A DNA stretch of 64,000 nucleotides from Mycosarcoma maydis. Lineage: Eukaryota; Basidiomycota; Ustilaginomycetes; Ustilaginales. The stretch covers positions 124,001-188,000 of the forward strand of contig NC_026487.1 of NCBI RefSeq assembly GCF_000328475.2. The letters run 5' to 3'. Under the pieces are notes generated by a model. It saw only the letters and a program-made list of their open reading frames with translations, was not told where the DNA came from and ran no database searches. Numbering within the stretch: position 1 is the first letter of the stretch; the number at the start of each line of letters is the position of its first letter. This document shows positions 9,918 to 19,058 of the stretch, in pieces. The translations under genes were made by a program, and so were the position numbers.

Positions 9918-9950
9918 GTTCCTAGGACAACTTTTTTCCTTTTTAACGAT

Positions 9951-10404
9951 GTGATTTATTATTTCAAACCATTTCGTGATTCACGATTCATGATTTTTGA
10001 CCAACTACACAGTCACGAGTCATGAGTCCCAACTCGCCTTCCTAAGCACGAAGGAAAGGGAAACTTCGATCAATATAGCGCTCGCTAAGGTTTATGATTC
10101 ACGATTCTCGATTTGTGATTCGTGATTGCTATCCACGATCATCAAACGTGACCAATCGCAAAACAATCACAAATCATGAATTAATATTCGTGATTACAAA
10201 GAAATGCGAAACGAAATTGTGATAAACTGTGGGTATACTCGTCCCCGTCCGGTCAGTCGTGTGTAGCGGTTAGGTAAATCACAAATCGTGAATGAAATTA
10301 TGTATGGTGAATCGTGAATCGTCTGTTTTGCATATTCTGAGGCGTTGTAAGTCATGAGTGACATATATGGAAAATCGTGCATAGTCAAAGTTGGCACGAA
10401 GACA
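9951..10404. other. Spacer between LTR copies, motif clusters only
   Basis: No gene is seen. The stretch is rich in CACGATT/AATCGTG words (about 9975-9995, 10090-10190, 10275-10320) and A/T-rich sequence. A short LTR-like scrap (CGTCCCCGTCCGGTCAGTCG) lies near 10240. Confidence 0.5.
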
Positions 10405-10409
10405 CTCGT

Positions 10410-10982
10410 TATTCAAATTCTTGGTGAATCTTTAGCGGGCGCTAGATGATCGAAGTCTCCCTTTCCTTAGAGAGGCGAGTTGGGACTGAGTAGTGGTCGA
10501 GAATGGCTTGGAATGTATTTGGATAGTGTGTTTTGGACAAGGGACTAACTACAAAGTGTGAGCGTTCCCTCTGTATTTATGTACATGAGTCCACTGGAGT
10601 ATCCTACATGAGCTTCTCCCTATACGTCAGCTCCTCATACAACTGACTAGCTGTGGCCACAACTGGCCAGATGCATGAGTCTGTTCTCTTTCAGGTTCTA
10701 TCACTTGGTGCGAGTCTGTAGCCAACGGCATATTCCCACAGTCGTCCAGCAACTTGTGTGAATTTACCCCTGGGCTTCTCGCTACCACCGCTATGTTGTG
10801 AAGCGGGGAAACTCTGGCGTTCTGAGACACCTACTCGTACCCGTCCAGTGACTGAGAGGGTTGCGGACATTCCGCGAGCTTCCTCGTTCCCGTCCGGTCA
10901 CTCGTGTGTACCGTTTGGGTAACTGCAAGGGCTGCATGATTGTGGGCGATCAGACTAAACGCCAATCGCAGATATTCTAACA
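10410..10982 (-). mobile_element. Solo LTR, copy 2
   Basis: Perfect 5-bp target duplication CTCGT flanks it (10405-10409 and 10983-10987). Minus-strand ends are TGTTAGAATATC and TTTGAATA, matching copy 1. It is about 180 bp shorter than copy 1, mainly because the 77-bp tandem repeat is absent. There is no adjoining coding region. Confidence 0.82.
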
Positions 10983-10987
10983 CTCGT

Positions 10988-11583
10988 GACTCACGACTGA
11001 CCGCAGATAACGGATACGCTACGGCAAGATACTCGTGACTGAAAGAAGAAGCATGCTACAGGCAGTGCGTAGCGTCTACTCGCTTTGTGCGAGCCAGAAC
11101 ATGCTAGGTCAGGTTATGATGTGAAGATTACGATGGCTTTTTGTTGAACTTAATCATATTCTGATTCACGATTCGGGATTAATTCGTGATTGTTTGCGCA
11201 TGTACATACGCATTCATGATTCACGATTTTTCCTATCTCTTTTCTACGTTGTCAATCGTGAATCATCATGCATGTATTTATGATTCGTGAATATTCCTGT
11301 TCTTATAAATGATTCGTGATTTATGATTCACGATTAGTACAACGTGCGAACGTACGTTCACGATTCGTGATTCTTAATCACGAATAAATGCTTAGATATA
11401 TGCATGGTGCTGAAGTTATGAGTCACAAGTCGTGAGTCGTGATCCACGATTCATGATTCATGATTCACGATTGTTTTTCATGTTTTCTTCACTCTTTGGT
11501 GATCAACAACCATTTATATAAAAATTGTGAATGTGTTCCAGATGCACCTCGTGCGATGAAAGAGGAGTAACTTATCCTACATG
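10988..11583. other. Spacer between LTR copies 2 and 3
   Basis: No gene is seen. Dense CACGATT/AATCGTG words occur at about 11160-11480 in alternating orientations, able to form many short hairpins. Confidence 0.5.
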
Positions 11584-11984
11584 TATTGAAATTTTTGGTG
11601 AATCTTTAGCGGGCGCTAGATGATCGAAGTCTCTCTTTACCTAGAGAGGCGAGTTGGGACTGAGTAGTGGTCGAGAATGGCTTGGAATGTATTTGGATAG
11701 TGTGTTTTGGACAAGGGACTAACTACAAAGTGTGAGCGTTCCCTCTGTATTTATGTACATGAGTCCACTGGAGTATCCTACATGAGCTTCTCCCTATACG
11801 TCGCCTGCTCATACAGCTGACTAGTCGTGGCCACATCCTGTCAGAAGCGTGAGTCACAGTTAAATTCACGATTCGTGATTCATGATTATCCTGTAAAGTT
11901 TTGTATTTTTGTCTTTAATCCTGCCTGTTCTCGTTCAGGTTCTGACAATCGTGAATCGTATTTCGTGATTCGTGATTCGTGATT

Positions 11985-12100
11985 AGTCCTCTACCCGCTT
12001 CGGACAAGCTTTTAGAAGGCCTCATTGCTGCTCGCATCCCTGCGGGTGCTGAGCAGAATCACAAGTCCGAGGATCGTCTTCCCCAAGTATGAATCATTAA
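11985..12100 (+). repeat. Dispersed repeat A, copy 1
   Basis: It is centred on GGCCTCATTGCTGCTCGC, with flanking CTACCC and GATCGTC words. It matches 13605-13695 imperfectly over about 85 bp. Identity of the source element is unknown. Confidence 0.6.
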
Positions 12101-12171
12101 GGAGGGGCCTGGACGAAGCACCGCGGATCCTCTTGGTACGTGATCTCATCGTGAGGACGTAGAACTCTGTT

Positions 12172-12255
12172 CGATGCTCCAGCAAGCTGCTGGCTTTGCC
12201 ATTAACTCTCTTGCAACAGTCTTGAGTACCTTCTCGAATTGCTAGGCTACGAATC
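12172..12255 (+). repeat. Dispersed repeat B, copy 2
   Basis: Nearly identical to 8924-9004. Both copies are followed by a GTTTTGCTC word and then an inverted-repeat element, though the element is inverted relative to repeat B here. Confidence 0.8.
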
Positions 12256-12334
12256 CATACGTTGTTTTGCTCTTGTACCAGGTCTTTCGTCTTGTGTGTG
12301 ATCTCCTAATCGACTGGCCGATGTGCTATTGAGA

Positions 12335-12465
12335 GGATGATCGTCCTCGGAGCCACCCTAGGAGCTACCTGCGAGGGGTGATTGCGGTGAGAAGCCACCT
12401 TTGACCTACCTTGGGTGGTTGCTGGGGTGGTTCCTAGGACGACTTTTTCCTTTTTTCACGAGGTG
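12335..12465 (-). mobile_element. Short inverted-repeat (MITE-like) element, uninterrupted copy
   Basis: It runs from ATCGTCCTCGGAGCCACCC to GGGTGGTTCCTAGGACGAC followed by TTTTTCCTTTTTTC. Its reverse complement aligns along its full length with the interrupted element at 9051-9950, including the central GTAGGTCA...GGTGGCTTCTCACCG block. No open frame is present. Confidence 0.75.
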
Positions 12466-12773
12466 AGTCACGAGTATGTGACCAACGGTATATTCACGAT
12501 TCCCACAGTCGTCGAGTAACTTGTGTGAATCTTCTCTGGGCTTCTCGCTACTAGCGCTGTGCCATGAATCGTGGAAACTCTGGTTAGCTACGATACTCGT
12601 GGGCATTTTGCGGACATACCGCGGGCTTGCCCGTTCTGGTCGGGCAAATGAAATTGTTGCGAACTAACTCGTTCCCGTCTGGTCACTCGTGTGTCCCGGT
12701 CGGGTAACTGAGATCATGAATCGTGAATGATTGTGGACGTTCAGACTGAACGTCAATCGCAGATATTCTGACA

Positions 12774-13604
12774 CATACCAACAAGAAAACTCACGACTTG
12801 CACGAATCGTGAATCATGAATGCAAGAGTATCGCTGAAAAGCTCGACTGCCCTAACTTGCGCCCCTTTCCCGTGAGCGCAAACTGGGACAGAGAATCGAC
12901 GACCTGACACACGAGCTTAATTCGTGATTGCGCTCAGAGCCGATGCCGGTCGAGCACGGCGTACGTTCAAACCAGTTTGGAAGGAGAAACAAAGAATTCA
13001 TGAATGTAGTTAACTATAGAAAAGACGAATCACGTGAGTATACAGAACGGCGAAAAGGAGGTGCATATCCGCCCCAAGCTTGCAACATTCACCGATCCTC
13101 AATCTCTGTAGAAGCTAGTCCGCCTTGGCAGCAACAAAGCAAATCTGTGAGTGCTCGTTCGAACGTATATCTGCACCACGTCCCGGCTCAGTGGCACATA
13201 AAACAGCCGAAGAAGAAGCGGTACTGCAGCTGCGTTCCTTTCGTCAACAACTGATGGCTGCATCCCTCCGATACCGGTGCTCCGCCCCATCCGAGACGAG
13301 CCACGCACGCATGGGAGCCGTTTCCCATCGCTGAAATAAGCGAACGCATCTCAAATCTAGTAGCAAGTCACGAGTCGGTTTCGTGACCCGATGGCGTTTC
13401 TTGGCAGCTGACCAAGATACTCACGACTGGCCACAAGATGGGAAGGCTTTACCGAACTTCTAGCGAACCTGTACAATCGTGAATGCCTGTACTCTGAAAA
13501 TAGGGCACAATCCTCGCTGCTTTAAATCAGCCACAGTCGTGGTGCTTCGCAAGCCCCAAATGCCCGGCTACGGGAGGCCAGGTGCTTATCGTCCCCTCAG
13601 TCCT
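12774..13604. other. Unassigned island sequence
   Basis: Short open frames here (for example 12928-13254 on the plus strand) match no family I recognise. A few motif words occur. Nothing further is supported. Confidence 0.4.
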
Positions 13605-13695
13605 GAGTCTTCTACCCACTCTGTGCAAGCTTGTTAGAGGGCCTCATTGCTGCTCGCGTCCTTGCAGAGCCGAGCATAATCTGAAGATCGTCACC
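13605..13695 (+). repeat. Dispersed repeat A, copy 2
   Basis: Shares the core GGCCTCATTGCTGCTCGC with 11985-12100, with scattered differences. It lies just upstream of the RNase H relic. Confidence 0.6.
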
Positions 13696-13734
13696 CTCAA
13701 CTATTCACGATTGCAGAGAGGCACCGCCAGACGG

Positions 13735-14480
13735 GTGTATACTGACGGGTGACTCAAGGACGGACTTGTGACTTATTCATTCTTTGCTCAGTCAGGCACC
13801 CAGACATGAGAGTTTGCAAAAGCTGTCGGATCTGGCTGTACAGTCTGGCGCGCTGAACTGCTTGCAATCCGCAAAGCACTTCGTGCTTGGACACGGTGTC
13901 GCCAACCAAGGTGCAATGATCCACTGAGACAATCGCGCCGCTGTTATCAGCGTATTTACCAGGCCCAGCAGCGACGAAGACTTATCGACCATCCAAAGCT
14001 AGCAGTCGCCAGGCGTGTCAAGGTGGTGCGGGTCTCTGGGCATCGTGTCATTCCAGGGAACAAACGAGCCGACTATCTTGCTCAGAATGCTGCCGACAAT
14101 GCAAACAGAGTGACAGCAGACCACCGCGAGGAAGCTGTAATCCGGCTGGCTATCCACAGGAGGGTAATGCAGGCACGGAATCAAATATGGAACTCTTCAG
14201 CAAATGGATTCAGGTCAAAGCTATAGATACGCTACGAGTTGGAGACCCTTTGAGCTGTACAAGCTTCTCCGGCGGGCCCAGGTATCGTGTATCCATTCAT
14301 GATTCTGGCACAAACCAGAACCGGCCATGTAGGCACGGATTCATGACTCGAGGCACGCAAAGTCTCAGGCAAAATTGACAGGTGCGATTTGTGATTTCAA
14401 TCTTGTTCCTGACGACGTTCATGATCATGTCCGCACGAGCTTTGCCGTATTTGTCGCCTGGCCATACGCTACTCAGGTGA
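13735..14480 (+). mobile_element. Non-LTR retrotransposon relic: RNase H domain and C-terminal tail
   Basis: One plus-strand frame carries the RNase H signature in order. VYTDG provides the first Asp (13744-13746), then WRAELLAIRKALRAW the catalytic Glu (13855-13857), then VSGHRVIPGNKRADYLAQ near 14029-14082. In-frame stops at 13750 and 13807 disable it. Past 14226, in another frame, QTRTGHVGT and a DDVHDH-type sequence match the usual post-RNase H tail of LINE-like elements. Reverse transcriptase is not seen upstream. This is a truncated dead copy. Confidence 0.75.
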
Positions 14481-15218
14481 TCAGATGCCTTCTTAGCTGA
14501 ATTGCAGACCGAAGCCAGCTGATTCACGATTCATGATTGGAGGTGTCTTCTTAGCTGGCTTCAGGATTAAAGGCACAAGTGATTGTTACGACTCTCCGTC
14601 GGTTTTTGTTGTAGCTGGACCAGCCAGAGGTGCTGAAAGAAGGCTCGTTTCACGCTACTCATTCCCGTTCGGTCGCTCGTGTTCTGGTTTTGTGGAACAA
14701 GAAGTTGTTGTGGCCGATCGAGCTACAAGAGAAGCTAATCGAAGATGTTCCAACAGAGGTGGCTAATAAGGTGGCCCAGGCGACAGGTACTTCGTTCTTG
14801 ACGTCGATCGCCTAACTGAGTCATGGTCCGAGTTGCAACAGTGTGAGTCACAGTGACGATCCTGTAACACTCGTGACTAACGCTTTGTTGCTTTGATCGA
14901 TGCAAAACATGCACGATGCTGGAAGATGCCAATTGTAAAGTGACCGTAGACGGTCATGTGATGCGTGTAATTGGACTCAAAATTCGCGTCCCCCTCCACC
15001 TCTTGCTTGCAAAAAAGGAGAAACAGTCGTGAGTACGAAGTTATAAAGCTCGAAAACCGCGCCTTGCATCCACATTCCGACAAAGCGGGTCTGTGCATCG
15101 GAATTTGGGTGAGGAATTCACGATTGTAACCTCGGTCGTTGCCAGTTACCCTATCCATTAACAACCACCTCACATACTGTACTGCTTGCGAAGACGTCGA
15201 TCACATCTGACAACCAAA
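14481..15218. other. Right edge of transposon island and upstream region of the TRP channel
   Basis: No gene or family motif is seen. Scraps resembling the LTR block (ATTCCCGTTCGGTCGCTCG near 14660) and scattered CACGATT words occur. The last 100 bp probably include the promoter and leader of the next gene. Confidence 0.4.
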
Positions 15219-16979
15219 ATGACTTCGGTGGGTACACACGAACCTCTGCGTCAGCTTGAAGCTGAGCTAGATGTGCATCCTGCCATCATATCGGCTTTAA
15301 TCCGCCGGACAAGGGCATTGACCGCGCGACTCATCGATCGCGACATCGACGAAGCGAGGATCACAGGGGCCGAAGGGCTGATCGACCCCAACGTCGTTTC
15401 GGCTTTTCACGAGCTTGGTGGCGATTTCGGTGATGCAGTACCGTACGCACTGATGGAAGCCCGAAAGACGTTCGAGCGCGATGCTGAGAAACAGCCGCTG
15501 GACCATGGCCTTAACAGGAAGAGGATGATTGCATGCGAAACACTCGTCCAACGTCTCGTCGCCCACATCGAGAGAAATTCGTACGAAAAGCTCCCCACAA
15601 GCACGGGCAGCTACCACATGTGCTTGACCAAGAAGTTTCGACGCTACGAGAGCGACGGCGATATCTCGCTGCCAACATCAGCTCTGGAAGCTGCCATCGA
15701 TCAAAATTGCGTGCCAATTCTGGCATCGATCGAAGCGAGGAGAGCCACGCAGGCCATCTGGGACGGATCACTTGTGCAGCAGTACTCGCAGCAGGGCTAC
15801 ACTTACTTCGTGCCCTACGACCGAAAGGACGACGGCGCCTTCCTGTCGCACTTCCATCCTTCGCGATTGGGTGTACCCAAATACTCGTACATCACCAACA
15901 TTATCCTTTGGATTTTCTTTTTGGCCATTTTCACTGTACAAACGAGGACGCTCAAGTCCTTCGATCTCTTCGAAGGTATTTTGTGGGTGATGGCTGCTGG
16001 CTATCTGGTCGAGGATGCCGCGCGTTGGGTCAAGATGGGCGGATTGGGCGCAATCGAGTTTTGGACCGTGATCGATATCTTCACCGATGGACTGCTCTTG
16101 GTGTCGTTTTGCTTCCGCGTGGCTAGCTTTGTTGCCCACGGAAAAAAGGCGGACTCGTACGAGCTGCGGGCGTTCCAGTTCTTGGCGTGCGTTGCACCGC
16201 TCATCTGGGTGCAGCTGCTCAAAGTGTTTGATGGATTTGTCTACTTCGGTACGCTGACGGTCATCATTCTGCGCATGTTCAAAGAGAGTGCCATCTTCTT
16301 CACGCTGCTGGCGTTAGTCATGGTGGGCTTCGGCCACGCTTTTCTGGCGCTTGATGCTGCCGACGAGTCTCGAGTGGATAATGTGTTGGTCAAGATCGTC
16401 GACCTGCTGACCCAGTCGGTGTTGGGTGGGGCCGATTTTGACCTGACTAGCGAGGATGCGTTTGGTTATCCATACGGTCACATCCTCTACTACGCATACT
16501 GTTTTGTCACAGCGGTTATTCTACTCAACATTCTCATCGCTTTCTTTGGCACGGCCTACAGCGATGTAGTTGACTCAGCCGATGAGGTATACGCAGCCTT
16601 TTTCTGCCAGAAGGTGATTGCGATGGTGCGGGCGCCCGACCAATTCGTCTACCTGCCTCCGTTCAACTTACTGGAAGCGTTTGTGATCGCACCGCTGGAA
16701 TGGGTGACATCGCACGAGACGTACGCCAGGATCAATCACACAGTACAGTCGGTACTGTTCGCGGTGCCACTGATGTGGATTGCATTCTACGAGAGCCGAA
16801 TGGCACGGAATGGAGGTTCGATCCGACTACCGATGCTGGAGACAGAGATAAGCGATCGGACGCACTCGCCGCTGAGTGGCACCGATGAGGATCCAATCGT
16901 ACCTGAGATGGAGGGCAGCGGTGGACTGCAAATTTCACGAACCAAGTTCGAGGACCTTGTCGGCAAGTTGCAGCGCTGA
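15219..16979 (+). CDS. YVC1: TRP-family cation channel, Yvc1-like
   Basis: An intronless gene of 586 codons. I prefer the ATG at 15219 (AAAATGA context); an in-frame ATG lies 11 codons upstream. The protein has a soluble N-terminal region of about 220 residues, then six to seven hydrophobic segments, including TNIILWIFFLAIFTVQ, ILWVMAAGYLVEDAA, FQFLACVAPLIWVQLLKVF and ILLNILIAFFGTAYSDV. A pore-like TQSVLGGADFD stretch sits between the last two main segments. Length and layout fit the fungal TRP channel of the vacuole, which releases Ca2+ on osmotic or mechanical stimulus. The C-terminus is acidic (TDEDPIVPEMEG), as in other fungal members. It is the first gene after the transposon island. Confidence 0.85.
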   Translation: MTSVGTHEPLRQLEAELDVHPAIISALIRRTRALTARLIDRDIDEARITGAEGLIDPNVVSAFHELGGDFGDAVPYALMEARKTFERDAEKQPLDHGLNRKRMIACETLVQRLVAHIERNSYEKLPTSTGSYHMCLTKKFRRYESDGDISLPTSALEAAIDQNCVPILASIEARRATQAIWDGSLVQQYSQQGYTYFVPYDRKDDGAFLSHFHPSRLGVPKYSYITNIILWIFFLAIFTVQTRTLKSFDLFEGILWVMAAGYLVEDAARWVKMGGLGAIEFWTVIDIFTDGLLLVSFCFRVASFVAHGKKADSYELRAFQFLACVAPLIWVQLLKVFDGFVYFGTLTVIILRMFKESAIFFTLLALVMVGFGHAFLALDAADESRVDNVLVKIVDLLTQSVLGGADFDLTSEDAFGYPYGHILYYAYCFVTAVILLNILIAFFGTAYSDVVDSADEVYAAFFCQKVIAMVRAPDQFVYLPPFNLLEAFVIAPLEWVTSHETYARINHTVQSVLFAVPLMWIAFYESRMARNGGSIRLPMLETEISDRTHSPLSGTDEDPIVPEMEGSGGLQISRTKFEDLVGKLQR

Positions 16980-17102
16980 CCATGCTGCTGTGACGAACGA
17001 TCAGGATAATCCAAAGTAGCTCAGTGTTTGTCTATCATTCGTGATTGCTTGATTGCCTGCGGTGTAAAGTGATCCAAATACATCGTTGTTGAGATTCATA
17101 AA

Positions 17103-17884
17103 TTATTTGGCATATAATTCCGTCCATTTTCTGCTGACTTCGATGGCTCTGTCGTTACATATGAGCATCAAGGGAGAGAGAAGAAGAAAGTTAGGAACGT
17201 GAGCTGACCGTAATGTGGTAGCAACGGCAAGTTACGCTTGAGCGCGAGACTCACCCTTTTTCATCCTTCTTGTAATGTTCGGCGACATCGTTGGCAAGCG
17301 GATCGTCCGGATTGGGAGCAGACAGTAAAGCCTGAACGGAGAGAAGGACTGTGCGGATTTGAAGGGCGGGAGACCACTTGTCTTTGAGAATATCTAAGCA
17401 GATGCGGCCAAGCTTGTCAATGTTTGGATGATAGATCTTTGTGAGAAAGCGAACCTTCGGAGCGGACATAGGGTACTCCTCTGGCAGGAAGAGCTCAAGA
17501 CGGAAAACGCCGCCTAAAAAAAGTTGGAGAGAGGCGCAAGAAAGAATGGTGGGGTCAGTCAATGATGGAGCATGAGGCTGGATTCAACGCGATTTGCGAA
17601 ACACACCTTCAAAGGGGCTCTGTGAGGGACCAGAGATGACAACGTCGAAGTATCTCAAATTATCCTCGTGCGGCGTTGCGTTGATTCCAGGTGCTGGGTC
17701 GGCGATGAGCCTTTCGGTCTCCTGCAGAGGAGAAGTAGGTCAAGCCAGTTAGCGGAGGCGCACGAGAGTGAGAAGAAGTTGAATCAGCATACGTGCTTGA
17801 TTTGAGTACGTCGAGCTCAAGTGGCCGAGATGTTGCGCTCGACACGCTGCCACTTACCTTGATGATGCGTTTTGGCAGAGACAT
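17103..17884 (-). CDS. UBC13: Ubiquitin-conjugating enzyme E2, Ubc13
   Basis: Four exons join cleanly: 17884-17858, 17721-17607, 17513-17255 and 17148-17103, all with GT-AG introns, giving 148 residues. The protein starts [15 protein letters not shown] and carries HPN at 76-78 and the catalytic Cys86 in [14 protein letters not shown]. It ends WTELYAK. Ubc13 forms a complex with an Mms2-type E2 variant and builds Lys63-linked ubiquitin chains in post-replication DNA repair. The sequence is close to full family length, with no odd residues. It points away from the WASP gene across a 1.2-kb intergenic region. Confidence 0.95.
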
Positions 17885-19058
17885 GGCCGGTAAGATACTC
17901 CCAATAAGTCGACACACCTGAGAGATGTTCAGGGCAGAGGGAGACGAAGGGGGCTGATTGTGCGATAAGGATGCTCTTAAGGCCGACAAGGTCTGAGTGA
18001 TTTGAGCGCGTATGCAATCAAAGGGCTGCGATCGCCGAGATGATGGTTGTGAGATCTGCGACGAGTAGTGCGGGTGATTGAGAGAGGCTAAGTAACCTAG
18101 TCTTGCGTCGTGAGTATTGGTGAATCACGATGGGTGACAACTCCACACACGGACAGAGCCAGAGTAAGGATGCATTCACGTTTAATCCGATTCGTGATTG
18201 TTGTTGCGTTTGCAAGCACGAAGGCTTGTGTCGATTTGGGACCAGCGACGCCCTATTAGTGTATCATTAGATCGCATCCCGATGTACAGATTTTGCAGCT
18301 ATGCAGCTATGCAGCTGTGCGTGGTTCGTGTGTGATGCGAGGCAATCGTGAATCGTGAATCACGAATCGGAATCACGAATCACGAATCGTGCGATGAGTC
18401 GTGAGTGTGTGGAATTTCTGATTTCGAAATTGTGAATCGTGAATCACGAATCTGTGAATGTTGCAAGGCAGTGCTTGATGGCCCAAGCTCTCACGTCTGA
18501 TCGGTGTGACTGTGACTGCCTTCATTCACGATTGTGACTCGTGACTGTCACTTGTTTGGAGCCATCATGAATATAATCTGAATACTACTCAGCATTGCTC
18601 CACACTCGACCTCCTCTCCGTCCACTCACGAATTCCACCAGCATTCACGTGGTTGACTATACTCGGTTCAAACGCGGCTCGTAACGATTCTCGATCTATC
18701 TCTCAAGCCGTATCACTGGTTACACCATACCGTCGATTGTATGAACACCATTCAAAAGCAACGGCAAAGGCAGCACTCTTTCTCGCTGAATCCACCCGCA
18801 AACTCGTCGACAGTATCTGTTGATCCCACCACACTTTTGCGAAGTGCCAATACCCTCATCGTGGCCAGCTTGTTGCTTCTTTTTGTTGGCATCATCCCAC
18901 TATTTTTTCCCACCAACCCTTACGACGTATCCTCCAAACCAGTCTATCTGCGCTTCCCATACAGCTGCTTCTTTTTCTTGCCTCTGCTCATTCCACTGTC
19001 CACGTATATAGTTATCGCCCGCTGGACTGGAGAAAAGCATTACCGCCATTCGTGAGCC
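17885..19058. promoter_or_regulatory. Divergent intergenic region, UBC13 and WASP
   Basis: The region must hold promoters for both divergent genes. Bases 18345-18450 hold tightly packed AATCGTG/CACGAATC words in both orientations. Pyrimidine-rich sequence at 18590-19058 looks like a transcribed leader or leader intron of the WASP gene. An open frame at 18741-19055 is hydrophobic but matches nothing and is not called. Confidence 0.5.

Larger units (their letters stand above)
9051..9950 (+). mobile_element. Short inverted-repeat (MITE-like) element, interrupted by a solo LTR
   Basis: The left end (AAGGAAAAAGTCGTCCTAGG then AACCACCCC) and the right end (GGTGGTTCCTAGGACAAC then TTTTTTCC) are imperfect inverted repeats of nearly 30 bp. 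The element body is 9051-9164 plus 9918-9950. It is split at GGTGGTTCC by the LTR at 9165-9917, with GTTCC repeated on both sides. Removing the insert and one GTTCC restores a body matching the reverse complement of 12335-12465. There is no coding capacity, as expected for a non-autonomous element. Confidence 0.75.
11584..12773 (-). mobile_element. LTR copy 3, interrupted and decayed
   Basis: Bases 11584 to about 11845 match the first part of copies 1 and 2 (starting TATTGAAATTTTTGGTGAATC). Scraps of the middle occur near 11925-11943, and 12466-12773 match the remaining part up to the TATTCTGACA end. The intervening roughly 520 bp hold motif arrays, repeats A and B and an inverted-repeat element, so the LTR was opened by later insertions. 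No clear target duplication remains (ACATG on the left, CATAC on the right). Confidence 0.65.

Noticed and set aside
9165..12773. RIP-like mutation as the cause of repeat decay
   Set aside because: CpG and GCGC words are abundant in the LTR copies, which is the opposite of the depletion such a process leaves.
12928..13254. Plus-strand 108-codon frame in the transposon island
   Set aside because: No motif, no good start context and no splice partner; length is within chance for this composition.
18741..19055. Plus-strand 104-codon frame with hydrophobic stretches just before the WASP gene
   Set aside because: Hydrophobicity comes from pyrimidine-rich leader or intron sequence, the frame stops three bases before the WASP start, and no family is recognisable.
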